A stretch of DNA of 64,000 nucleotides from Ectocarpus siliculosus. Lineage: Eukaryota; Sar; Phaeophyceae; Ectocarpales; Ectocarpaceae. A model generated the notes under the pieces. The model was not told where the DNA came from. It saw only the letters and a program-made list of their open reading frames with translations, and did not search any database. A program made the translations under genes and the position numbers. Location: assembly GCA_000310025.1 (NCBI GenBank), contig FN649752.1, positions 2,144,396 through 2,208,395 on the forward strand, given 5' to 3'. Shown here piece after piece: positions 33,138 through 44,300 of this stretch. Every line of letters begins with the position of its first letter. The first letter of the stretch is position 1.

Positions 33138-35744
33138 GGTTCAGCAGGTGGAAACAACAGCAGTGTTGCCTGAGGATTTGGCAGCAGTCCTACAGCTGCA
33201 GACACCCATTGGCCAATGGAAGCTTTGCAAACGTCTTTACCGTGCTCTCGGACACACGCCCGCTAGCATACCGTCTCCTCCCGAAGGGGTCAAGGACGGG
33301 CGCTGGGCGACAGCGTTGGCAGTGACCTTCTTGCGGCGCCGGCCAGACTTGATCGACCTCACGTATGAGGCTTATAGGTGAGCAAAAAAATGGTAGTGTA
33401 GTTCTTCCATCAAACCGGGCTTACAGGTGTGCGAACGGCGCTGAACCGTCAACAGTAGTAAAGAAACAATCGTACACCTCTGCAGTAGGTGGTGGGATCC
33501 TGATGTATGTTACCCGCAATGCACGGGTCCTCAGCCAAACCTTTGCACGTCTTTCCTTACTGCGACGCACGAATTGTAACGTTGGTCTCGCCGTCCCACC
33601 TCTCAGACTATTCCCCGCCCAACTCTTGTCCGCTCGACCAACGTAACAGCCGAGCGATCGCTTGGGTCGACGAGCCGCTCCTCGCGCAGGCACACAGCCG
33701 TCTGCCGCCAGCCGACCTGTACTACCCCGTGGACGAAGAGGCGTCACGGCAAGGCCGATGGCAGCAGCAGGCCGAGGAGGCTCTAGAGGAGTGCGGATAC
33801 GCCTATTTCTTGCCTTCGCCCTCTACTGCTGCTGCAGACCACGGCTGCGGCGGCGGCGAAGAAGGCGATGATGGTGCTGCTGCACCCCGCCGCCACGTCC
33901 CGACGACCTCGAACTTGTCACCGGCGCGTGCGATATCCGATAGCAGCTGCAGCAGCAGCAGCAGCCGCGTCCCCGGAGAGATGGAACGCAAGGGGATGAA
34001 GGTGTACCCCTCTGCTGCCGCTACCGCTCCCTGTGTAAGGAGACGAGGTCGACGGCGGGGGGTGTCGGCGACGTTACGCCTCAAGGCCATGGCGGCCGCC
34101 AGGCATCAAGAAACGCTTGAGCAGCAGTCGCGAGGCCTACACCTAGAGATGAAGCGCGCCATGAAGGTGGCCACCACTACCTTCAGAGAAGGCGACAGGG
34201 TGGAGAGCCGCTGGCGCCGTCCCACCCGGCTCGACAAAGCGAAGATCGATCCAGGCGCCTGGCACCCCGGCCGTGTGGTCCAGAGCCACAAGGACGGCGG
34301 CAGGGTAGACGTGGTGTTCGAGGACGGAGACGGCGAGCGCCTGAGCGGTATATCCACCAAGCATGTCCGACTAGCTCCGCCCCCTTCTTCCTCAGAACAG
34401 CATCCTCTCGTGAGCTCAGGTAGGGACGACGATGACGTCATGGCTGCCGGGGTATCGGGAAGAAGAAATAGCTGCGACCGACGGCCGTCGTGCGTCCCGA
34501 CGTCCGCGCCGACCGACGAGCTGGTGTGCTCGGCGAGCCGTGGCGAGCTCGCGCACATCGCGTGTGCGACCAAGTTCTTGCGTTGCACCTGGGAAGACCC
34601 AGTGCCTATCAGCCAGGAGATGGCGAGGCTCAGGATGCTGGAGGAGCGCAAGATGCGCGGTCGGCCGGAATGGCGCGGATCGTTTCCCCTGGTCGACTTC
34701 AGCGCGACGAAAAGGCTGCCATTCGGGGCCGGCGGGATGGCCAGGACGGGCGGGCGGAGAGCAAGAAATGCCGCCGCATCGGCGGCGACGGCGGCGGTAG
34801 CGACTCGGGATCGTCAGCTCCAGGCGCAGGGTACCGTTCACGACGATAGCAGGACGAGGTTGCGAACGGTACAGTGGTCACCCTCGTCCTCACTCAAGAT
34901 GCCGACGACGGTCCCACAAGTACATCGAGAGGAGAACATCGACCGTGACCAGGGGCAAGGAGACAGGTGCACTTCCACTGACGACAACACGGTCAAGGAG
35001 ACCAACGCGAGGAGCGCCGGCAAGAGGCGTTCTTCATCGTCCTCGCCATCTCCCGCGGCGGCGGCGGCGGGGGCGGAGGCGGCAGGAGCGACGGCTCTCT
35101 TAGAGGCACAGGCGAAGCTCGTCTCCGCCGCCTTGGCGTACGACAGGTACGTGGCCGGCGCCCGCGACTGCCTCGACAGGGGCTGCGCCGCGTTCCGCCT
35201 GGCCCGCACGTACTCCGAGCAGCAGAAAGCTTTCGAGGAGTCGACGGCTATACTAGGCCCCGCACAGCCCGCGCGAGCCGGCTACACGGACTGGCGAGGC
35301 AGTCCCGTGGTGGGGCTGCAGAGCGCCACGCTCGATGTCGTGGAGGCCATGGACGCTTGGGCGGCGGAGTGGGCGGCGGACAAGGGTGGCAAGCCGGATA
35401 CCGGGGGGGGAGGTAACGCGTTTGCGGAGGAAGGAGTCGTACTAAAAGACGGCGCTGTGGCAGAAGTCGCTGTCGCAGCGCCGCCGTTCCTGTGGGAAGG
35501 ATCGCCGCTGGTGTCAACGATCATCGGCCAAAGCGCCAAGCTTGTTGCCGGCGCGCCGGAGCTCAAGGGGTGGTACGGTCCCGGGTTCCCGATCGAGAGG
35601 AACCCTTTCTTTCTCGCTTATCCGGTGGACGATCGACCCGTTACCCCGCGCAGCGCTCTCGTCCGGGCTTGGGTGAACGGGGAGGTAAACGTTCGGATGG
35701 TGGTGGATACGAGCGTGTGCAACAAGGAATTCGTCGCTGAGTAG
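33138..35744 (+). CDS. VWA5-type C-terminal region fused to a Tudor-like domain
   Basis: Two exons seen: about 33138 (or 33148)-33377 and 33650-35744, joined in phase 2 across GTGAGC...AACAG. The 5' end is not resolved: the first exon has no convincing in-frame ATG, so an upstream exon is likely missing. Exon 1 reads like the helical tail of VWA5A-type proteins (LQTPIGQWKLC, then GRWATALAVTFL, continued by AIAWVDEPLL). Exon 2 adds a Tudor/Agenet-like domain at about 34180-34375: FREGDRVESRWR, WHPGRVVQSHKDGGRVDVVF, EDGDGERL. Long charged low-complexity stretches follow, then a conserved-looking C-terminus (GWYGPGFPIERNPFFLAYP). Tudor-like domains usually bind methylated Lys/Arg; the combined function is unknown. 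The gene is divergent from MnmA. Confidence 0.6.
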
Positions 35745-36098
35745 GTCTGGTTCCCTATCGCATACTATCTCGACCACAGCGGCGATAGAATTAATCACGT
35801 GGACGAGGGTATGTACGCACCTACACCCAGCTCAAAGAAAACATGCGTGACGTACGATGCCCGATCCCCAACAGACTGAGTCCATTGTTTCCCTGCGTGC
35901 ATACGAAGCACTTCATAGCCCAATCGGCTGCCGATAATACACCCAAACACGAAGCAGAGGTGTACCTCTCTCGCGCGATGTGCATCAGACAAAACAAGCT
36001 AGTCGCTGCGTATCTATGAGTCTCGTCCCTGCGTATCTATGAGTCCCATGCCCCACTTCTGGCTCTTGCTATCCCATTGCTTGAACCTGGAACCGTAG

Positions 36099-36320
36099 AT
36101 GGCTACGACGGTCAGCCCAATGCTTTTGGAAGAAAGAGAGAAGGAGGAAGCGGCCATGAAAGCTGTTGTCGACAAGCAGGCCTCCGCCCCGTCCTGGTGG
36201 CCCACCATTCTGGGGGCGTTGGGGGGCGACGCGCACTACCAGCGGATACGCCGGGCGGAGAAAGTCATCGCTCGCGAGGAGGCCCAAGTAATCAGAGACA
36301 GGGAACCACCAGCCACATGA
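36099..36320 (+). CDS. Possible small 73-residue protein
   Basis: ATG-started frame of 73 codons, 355 bp past the VWA/Tudor stop and on the same strand. The product starts MATTVSPMLLEEREKEEAAM and is rich in Glu, Ala and Arg, with a central SWWPTILGALGG and an alpha-helical C-terminal part (RIRRAEKVIAREEAQVI). Composition is more protein-like than in neighbouring random frames, but no family is recognised. It could be a distal exon of the upstream gene. Confidence 0.35.
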   Translation: MATTVSPMLLEEREKEEAAMKAVVDKQASAPSWWPTILGALGGDAHYQRIRRAEKVIAREEAQVIRDREPPAT

Positions 36321-37738
36321 AAGCCAGGGTCCCCCGGATAACGTATTGGAATGAGGAGCACTCAAACCTGTCGGTCAGCGTTCGACAAAATCCAAATATT
36401 GTACTGAATCTGTACAGCTACAGAATGCAAAACCGAACGGAATGGTGGCCTCCGAAGCTCGGGTTTGACTTTTGGGGCTCAATTTTCCTATGAAGAACAA
36501 CCGTGGTGGTGTTGAGCATTTTTCTCTCGTTTGGTGCTGTGGCGGCAGGCAGTGGTCTGCGACCCGTAGCGAAACCGCGTGGTAAGGTTCTCTGTTGTGT
36601 GGTGTGCACAGGGGTGTCGCGAAGTGGTAAAGTTCTCCCGTTTATCTTCGTCCTGGCCAGGAGAAGATCGTGATGTAAATTCTAGAGTTACGCTGCTTAG
36701 CTGGAGCTTGTGGTGAACCCATAGTTTTGCGCGCCTCGGGTTTGACGGGGATCAAGCGTGTCCCGCACCATGCGCGAACACATCGACGATTGTTTCCCGG
36801 AGGCAGAACTGCGGTTGTTGGCCCTGGTCTCAAAACATCGGGTGTGGGAAAAACACCAAAGTTCGTCTGTCGGGATGGGAAAGAGGGCTACGTTTTGCTC
36901 TTCGTTGACGACTAATTCGATCTCACGGTCTCAAGGCCTGAAACGAATTTCTCAATTGGTGACAGGTTCCTGGCGGGCAAAGATTGCATGACACTTGTAC
37001 CAACTCCTCAAGACACAGGCCATCTCCGTAAGATTGCTTGGCACAACACCAGTCTGTAGTTTCAGGCGCTACATCCCCGTTCCTGTACACAACCCTAGCC
37101 CTAAACACGAGCACAGCACCGGGAGCTCTCGTCGCCTAAATTGGTGTCTCGAGAGTGTCATGCGCTACGGGGGGGCACGCCACTCGTCATTGCCTGGTGG
37201 CCTACCCAACATAACATCCACGAGGCCCTCTGTTCGAAGCAATTAATTGCAGTCTTGCCTGCGGCACGTGGGGACCTCAGGCATATCCTGAGTCTGCCGG
37301 CCTCACAAGCATTGAAAACATAACCGTCCTCAGGGCAACCGTGTACAAAGCCGGACCCCGGTATACCAGTTGGACGGGACGGGAGGTGACACCGAGCGTT
37401 CCCTTCTAGACGCCGCACAAAGAAGGACTGCATCACAAAGCACCTGTCGCTGCCACTGCTGTCGCACGATCACCGACTTCTTGAACCGATTCGGCTGTGC
37501 GGAGAATGGGATTGAAGAAACTGAGCAAACGCGTCTTTTCGCATATCTTCCACGGAAAGGCGGACCTACGAGCGACAGACCCACAAGACCGTCCCGATCG
37601 ACACGGAAACACCCAAACCTTGCTTGCGCAAAGTGCAACCTCCGGAGATCGAGACCTGCCCCTTGATCGCAACGCGCAGCGGCCGAGACCCATCCCTTCA
37701 CGCTCCGCCACCGCTGCTACTGCCACCATTGCTCCCAA
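36321..37738. other. Intergenic stretch, possible retroelement relic
   Basis: No gene recognised. A short frame at about 36850-36915 ends in YVLLFVDD followed by a stop, which resembles the catalytic box of Ty1/copia reverse transcriptase, but the flanking frames do not extend the match. The 3' UTR of the UPF3 gene must begin within the right end. Confidence 0.3.
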
Positions 37739-40700
37739 CTATTTCTTCGACCTATGGCTGCTAGACGAAGACTTTCCACCAGCTCGCCCTTTTCCGCTGC
37801 CTCCTCCCGCTCGTCTCCCGCTGTCGACGCCGCCGCTGCCGCCCCCGCTTCGTGAGGGTGGGTTGGTAGTTCCTGTCGAACCCTGAGCCGAGGAAGTCGA
37901 GGCTGCCGCTGTCGCCGCCGCCGCTGCCGCCGGAGGTTGACCTTTCGTCACCGACTCCTTCGCCCTTGACAGTATGCGCGGTGTTGGTGGCCCGGCCGAC
38001 GCGCTGCTTTTCCCCGCCGTTTTGCTGCCGCCGCCCCTCGCGGAGCCAGAACGGCTCTTTGATGCTGCCGACGGAGCCTGTTGTTTGGTGGCCGGCGTCG
38101 ACGCCGCCGTTGGCGCCGCCTTGGTCGCCTTGGCCGCCGCCGCCTCCGCCGCCGCCGCCTTCGCCGCCCTGTACGACGCCGACATCACACTGACTCCCCC
38201 CGCCGACCCGGTTGTTGTTGTTGTTGTTGTTGCTGCTTTTTGACTTCCTCGCGGAGCGGCGGCCGGTGGCGGCGGTGGTGGCTGGGGCCGCGAAGAAGAC
38301 GATGACGCATTCTTAGCCGATGATGTTTTCGCCGTCGTTGCCGATGTGGACCTTGCCGCCGCCCTCGTCGCCGTCGCCGACCCCGTCGCACCTCCCCCCG
38401 TAGTCCTCCGGCTGCTACTCCCGCCGCCGCCGCCGCCGCCGCTACCGCGACTCGCGGAGGAGCCGAGCGCCGCCGCCCGCTGGCTATCCCTGACCCTCCT
38501 CGCGCCCCTCTCGCGCAGGAAGTCGAGGAGAGCGTTCTGCGGCTTGGGCTCCTCCTTTCCCTCGGACTCCCTGATGTCGGCCTGGACGTCCGCGCTCGGC
38601 AGCGGCTGCGCCGGCGACTGCAGCGCGGCGCAGAAGGCCTTGTAGCTCGCGTCCTTCTCGATCGTGCCCACGCGAACGTCCCGCTTGGGCTTCTGCTTGA
38701 AGAGCTGTTTTGTACGGGCGACGGGTCGGGGGTTCGGTTCGAAAGGTGAGACCCAGGTGGTGTTGGGCATGGCGTCAGGCAGGGTTGGAGAGGTTGGCAA
38801 TCACCAGCTCGAGAGACAAAACATTATAGCAACACAGACAGCCGAGACAAGAGAGACACAAAAAACAACGCCTCCTCCTTACCTTCTGAAACGGGGCGGC
38901 CTCAACCGTCGGTCCCGCGGTCGCCGTCGTCGACGCGACGCCACCCCCGCTCTGCTTGCCGCCGCTTCCCTCCTTCGATGAGGAAGACGCAGGCTCCGCG
39001 GCCGGCGTCAAGGCGTCGGAGGCCGAAACCGCGGCGCGCAGCTTGGACAGGCTCAAGTCAGCGTTGGCCCCCCGCTCGCGGTCGATGTGGAGGTACGCCG
39101 TCCCCGTCACCTGTACATTGGCGCGCACGTATGCATAGGTACATTTAATGTTGGTCGCGATGATCGGCAAGAGCGTGATTTTTCACCGAGGTTTTGGGCG
39201 CCAATGACCGCGATGGCGCACCCAACTAGAGAGCAAACAAGAGGACGGAGTCCCGCACACACACACACACAGAGTCCGACGAAATAAAGGCTTCAGTCGA
39301 AGCGGTGCCACAAGTAGCAAAAGGCCGTCGGGCCGAAGTTGGAAAATACAAAAAGGATGCAATCACCCCCGTGTTCGTTCCGTGCTACAGTAGTGTCTAC
39401 GGCGTGTGAACAGCTCCCTCACGGGTAGCAGGAACTCTTCTTAACAAAACAACAGATCAGTGAGAGCAGCCAAACGTAGGTCAAGAGCCTCAAAAGTGAG
39501 ACGGAGAAATTCCCTTGCTCACCCTTCCTCTCTTCTTGCTCATCTTGCCCGGCGTGAAGTACATGAGGTCCCACGAGCCCCCCCGCTCCCCCATCCCCGC
39601 GTCAGAGGCCGCCGCTGCCAGGGCCTCGACGAACTCCTCCTCCTTCATCTGGTGGGGAAGACGTCGCACCACTACCTGTTGGTTCCGAAATCAATGGGCG
39701 CGCCGGGGGGGGGGGGGTCAGGGGCACTTGATCTGCTCATTTTGGAGACGAGGGTTGCCGGCGCCGGGGGGGGCGTACTCATGTCTTGCATGCCTTAGCG
39801 GTTAGACCATTGTCCTCGAGAGGACGGAGAGGGGGGGGAGGGGAGGGTCAGAGGGGCACTTGATCCACTCAATTTGGAGACTCGGGTTGCCGGCGCTGGT
39901 GGGAAGAACTCTTATGGAACATGGCTGAGGGCGTGCACAGCAGGAGCAAGGTGGTGGGAGGGGCTCAACGAGAGAGCAAACACTCTAGCCTCTCTGAGGA
40001 GTGCTCGAACGAAAGAGACTAGCGGCAGCTGGTGAACAACACAAAATATGCGACGAGAAGTTTGGCATGTCTCATTTAGTTGGCTATTGGCAGCTACATA
40101 TCTGAAGCTGAGGGCCGCGGCCTGACACGTCGTTCGCGTGGGACGCACAAAACAATGGGGACTCGGTGTTTGAAATCTGTTCGCGGCGTTTCATAAACAT
40201 GCGTACACAGATCCCGACAACGTTACGAGGGGGGAAACAGTCAACTACATTATGAAGTATAACTTCGAAGCCAAGTAAGGAACCAGGGCCGTCGAGTGTC
40301 ACATTCAAATGTGTCAATTGCACGTTGCACCTCCTTGCCCAGACAACTGGCCTGGCCTGGCCGTGTTCTCTTGTGCCGGCCACGCGGCCATACACAGCGC
40401 GTCAGCTTTTCCGCGGACTTGTTGTTGATGCCTTACAGCAGCAGAACGGTTACCGGAACCAAAGGTGAAAGAAGTGACCCGCGACGAGGAATACGATTAA
40501 ATAATGGCCCTTAAATAATTTACTTGTGAGTCAAGGCCCTTGTAGTGAAAGCGTCTTTGCTGCGCTGGTGAGGAAACGACGAATCGAATCCAAGCGATCT
40601 TCGGAGATCGGATACTGCTGTACGAATATAGCACAAGTAATCGCTTCATCATGACATAGGACGTAGGACGTCGAGCAGGGACAAAATATCAGCACGTCGT

Positions 40701-40890
40701 ACAACGCAGCTGCATATCATTTCTCATTGCCGTGTGGATAAAGACATTGGTGTACTACCGGCCTGGTGCTACATACGCCAGAATCTTTGCGCCCGAACAA
40801 CAGACCAACCTTGAGCAGCGAAGGCGACGACCTTGCAGACTTTGCTTTCGAGGGCGGCTTGGCGCTTTTCTTCGCCACGTTGCTTGTCAT
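37739..40890 (-). CDS. UPF3: UPF3, regulator of nonsense-mediated mRNA decay
   Basis: Four exons, all phase 0: 40890-40810, 39675-39523, 39110-38883, 38704-37739; 475 residues. Residues 28 onward form the Smg4/UPF3 RNP domain: VVVRRLPHQMKEEEFVEAL, WDLMYFTPGK, then TGTAYLHI and EAAPFQK (family: EFAPFQK) across the intron to LFKQKPKRD and GTIEKDASYKAFCAAL (family: GSIEEDPEYKKF), and LLDFLRERGARR. Known role: binds UPF2 through this domain and links exon-junction complexes to UPF1. The middle of the RNP domain carries an Ala/Ser/Gly insert not usual for the family. The last 200 residues are Ala/Ser/Thr/Gly low complexity, and I see no exon-junction-binding motif there. Intron 1 holds a LINE 3' fragment. 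The gene is divergent from SLX4. Confidence 0.9.
39716..39900. repeat. About 55-bp direct repeat flanking the LINE fragment
   Basis: The segments 39716-39768 and 39846-39900 share GGGTCAG, GGGGCACTTGAT, CTCA-TTTGGAGAC and GGGTTGCCGGCGC, with a handful of differences. They lie on either side of the LINE fragment in UPF3 intron 1. The arrangement could be a long target-site duplication or an older tandem repeat that was later split. Confidence 0.75.
39764..39831 (-). mobile_element. LINE 3'-end fragment in UPF3 intron 1
   Basis: On the minus strand, CTCCGTCCTCTCGAGGAC, AATGGTCTAACCGCTAAGGC, GCATGCAAGACATGAGTACG and a C run match the 3' end of the LINE at 51405-51490 almost base for base. Only the last 70 bp of the element are present. 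It is in the same orientation as UPF3 and its tail points at the exon 2 acceptor (39676), about 90 bp away. Confidence 0.85.
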
Positions 40891-41365
40891 GATGAACTCA
40901 CTCGCTGCTGTCCAAGGCACTGGGTTCTTTATCGCTCACGCTCTCCTCTCCCACCCCCTCTCTCTCGCTCGCTAGCTCGTGTGCCCGCTGTGCGGGCCGC
41001 CGCTCAGGGGGGGCTCACAGCGTGCGCCTAGCGAGATACTGCTATCCCTCCGTTCCTCGCCTGTTTTGCAAATTCCAGACCCCGGCTCTCTGTGCCCACC
41101 GTATCTCAGCTCCAGTCCCTTTCTTGCCGACTTCTCGCTCCCCAGCCTACATACGTACTGCTGTAGCTGCTGGTGGGTGCTGGTGGACAGATAGCAGGTC
41201 CGGTGTCCTGCGGTCCTGTGGGTGGGTGTTCAATTTGATTCACGGAACCCCCCGCAAAAGTTGACGTTTGTCGCCGTTGGACTTCATCCGCACGATCTCA
41301 CCGCTGCTCGTAGCTAGCTGCTCGGCAACGACAAAGCAGCAGCTTTTCGCACCGCTTGGCGCGAC
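40891..41365. promoter_or_regulatory. Divergent upstream region shared by UPF3 and SLX4
   Basis: 475 bp separate the ATG of UPF3 (minus, 40890) from that of SLX4 (plus, 41366). The stretch is pyrimidine-rich on the plus strand (40940-40978, 41090-41170), typical of 5' UTR sequence here. No TATA box recognised. Confidence 0.5.
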
Positions 41366-44300
41366 ATGCTTGCTGCTGGCGCAAAGCCGAAGAAGAGAAG
41401 CCGGCTGGCTCTACCACGGCAAAGAGGAGCACGAGCTACTTCGAATGGTAGCGCGCTGCGCTCTAATAATAGTAAGGCAAGTGAACAACAGCAGCAGGGG
41501 TCAGGACAAGCACGAGCGGGTGTCCCTGCTGACGGTGCGACGACCGCTGTCAATGGCGCTGCTAGCGGTAGCGCCGGCGGTGTGGCAGTTACTCCTCCTG
41601 CTACTGCTTCTTCTGCTTCTGGTCTCCCCTCTGCCCCCACCACTGCAGGCGCTGTTGGGCGTGCAAGTGCAGCAGCAGCAACAACGAGGGAAGAGCCTCT
41701 TTCTCGGGCGCGAGCACCGCAACAACATCGTGTCCCGAAGTCGGACGGGGGGTCGGGGTGTGGCGACGCCCTTGTTACCACGGACAAGAACAGCAAGTGT
41801 ACAGCACACCAGCCGGCTACCTCTCCCTCCAAAGGTCCGGGGCAAGCAGGGCGCGACACAAATAGCCAGGGAGAGAGGGGTGGTGCCCGCCGACCGCCTC
41901 TGCTTGCCGTCCCTTTGAACGTGCGGTCGGAAGAGGGGACCACCGCAGGCGCGGCTGGGACAGCCAAGCAAGACCTCTGTACCGCTGCTGCTGCTGCTGC
42001 TGCTGCTACTATTGCTGCTGCTGCGTCTGAGGTGACGCGGCTGTTGGACAGCCTGACACAGAACAAAGATGGCTGTGACGAAGAAGATGGCGAGCTTCCC
42101 GGCGAAGCTGTGCGCAAGACACCGCCGGCGGCCGCAGGTCCCAGCAGCAGCGGAGGGACCAAGGACGATCAACCAAGCATGAACAACGGTAGGGCGAGCG
42201 GAGCGCAGAGCGACCTTCAGCAGCAGCAGCAGCAGCAGCCAAGGAGTCGAAAAAGGGGACGACTCGGTGACACCATGCCGTCCGCCGCATCGCCAAACCA
42301 ACCGATTTTGCGGTCTTCACAGACACCGACACGGCAACGACTCGCGACAACACCGCCGGGAAAGCGAGGCGCAACAACAACGCACAACGGCGTCGACGGC
42401 ACCCCCTCACACCCCGCCGCGGCAACGGCCGCAGAGCACGGTGAACATGAGCTGGTAGAAGAGTCGGCTAAAAGCGTAGGAGGAGGGGGGAGCGGCAGCA
42501 GAGCAGCCGCAGAACGGCGTCCTACACCCCCATCCTCTGCTGTGGGAGAGCCTTGTTTGGGAAAGCGACAGCGGTGTCCGGTGTGCGGCAGCGCCGTGTG
42601 GGGGCTTAGTGTCCGAGCACGACAGGCAAGGGATTAAGAAGCTTCGTCTTCGGACGTGTAATTATTTGCTTGCTTTGCGGAGCAGCTGATGCTGTATAGT
42701 GTGTGGAGTGTCCTGGCAGCGCGTATGTGTTGCTGTGCCGCGCAGGGAAAAAACGTGTAGTGCCCTCGCGTGTCCGCTGGAGATCTACCGCAATAGGTAC
42801 CGCATGTACATACCCGCCTCTCTAGCTTCCGATGTTTCTTCTCTTCCCTCTCTCTGTCTGTTCCTCTCATTGGCGGTATTGGCTATGACGTTGCTGTGCT
42901 TGTTTTGGTGCTCCCGGTTCCGCTGACAAGAACACCCTTCGACCAACGCCCGCGGCGTCCTCGTTCTCTGCGGGTGTTGCCGCTGGTGCTGCTGGGTCCG
43001 CTGACCGTCGTCCTCTCATGGTTTAATGACAGATGCACATCAACTCTTGTCTAGACGGCATGGCGGCGGGGTCAAGTGCCGTTGGCGGGGGTGGAGCGTC
43101 CGCACGGGGTGAGGAGGCGGGGGCGAGAGGCTCGGGGGACGGGCTTTCGGCCCGACGATGTGAGGAGGCGTAGCAGGAAAGCTGTGTAGAAATCCAGAGG
43201 CCTGCACACTGCTGCTTTCTTCTTGTGCAACACCCTTTTCACTCTGCCTGCGTCTGCAGTTTTTGAACGACGTCACCCCACAAAGAATATTGCAAACAAC
43301 ATTGTTGTTGTTGCTTGCGGGCGGGCAACAGCGGCGCCACCGATACCCTCACCGCCGTTGTCTTTTCCGCGGATGTCGGTAGTGTGTTTTGGTGACAAGA
43401 GAGAACGATCCTTTCCAAATAGCATTTCCTACACGGGCATAGACACCAACGGTAGGAATCACCCCCCCCCTCCAATATCGAATACCACGTACGAGCAGCA
43501 AACTCTGGACTCTTTGTGCGATGAACTTACGCCCCGAACCAATAGAAAAACCCCAAACCTGCTGAAATGAAACAAAAAAAAACGCTGCAGCGTCGACGGA
43601 GGTTGCCAAGACCCCCAAGACGGAGTACCAGGAGCACATGCAGATGGCCAGGGCGCTGTCCAAGTCCCTCGTGGCGCCCAAGGCAACAGCGGTCCAAGAT
43701 GAAGCGAGCGAGGAGGTAAGATTGCCAGTGCCATTGATGCAGCAGCAGCCATTTTGCGAAACGGGTGTTTGATTATATAAGCGAACCTGCTCTGTACTTG
43801 GGTGGGGTGTTGTGAGACGTAGGCAGTCGGCGCCGCTGTGAGCGAGCGCACTCGATAGTGCTTGGTTGAAAAAATGGCAATCAAGCCGTGAGGAGGATTT
43901 TAGGGACCTATAGCAGTAGCACAGCAAATGGCTGGGTTCCTGCATGACGCAGAGCCCTCGCGGGTGAAAATATTTTATATCGTGTTTGTGGTAGCAGTTG
44001 AGATGCAAGTCCTTTCACAGAGGGCCCACCGTGGATTTTTCTAACGAGAAAAGGCATGTAGGAGTGTTTAAACGGGTATTTTGTTGGTTATACGTTGTGT
44101 AATGGTGTTGCTGGTGTTATTTACCTTCAGTTGTACAAGCACAGCTACGTGGAAGCACAGGTTTGCACAAAGTTGAGCTCATGTGCGCACATTTCGTTTT
44201 TGGGAGGTTGAGGCTAAAGTTGCTTCTCCTGCCTGTTGAGAGTATCCGAAACAAGCGTACATTCACGCATGCTTAACAAAAGAAGGGCCATCTGTTCTCT

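Noticed and set aside
36850-36915. YVLLFVDD resembling a copia reverse transcriptase box
   Set aside because: A stop follows at once and neither flank continues the match in any frame, so chance or a very old relic cannot be told apart.
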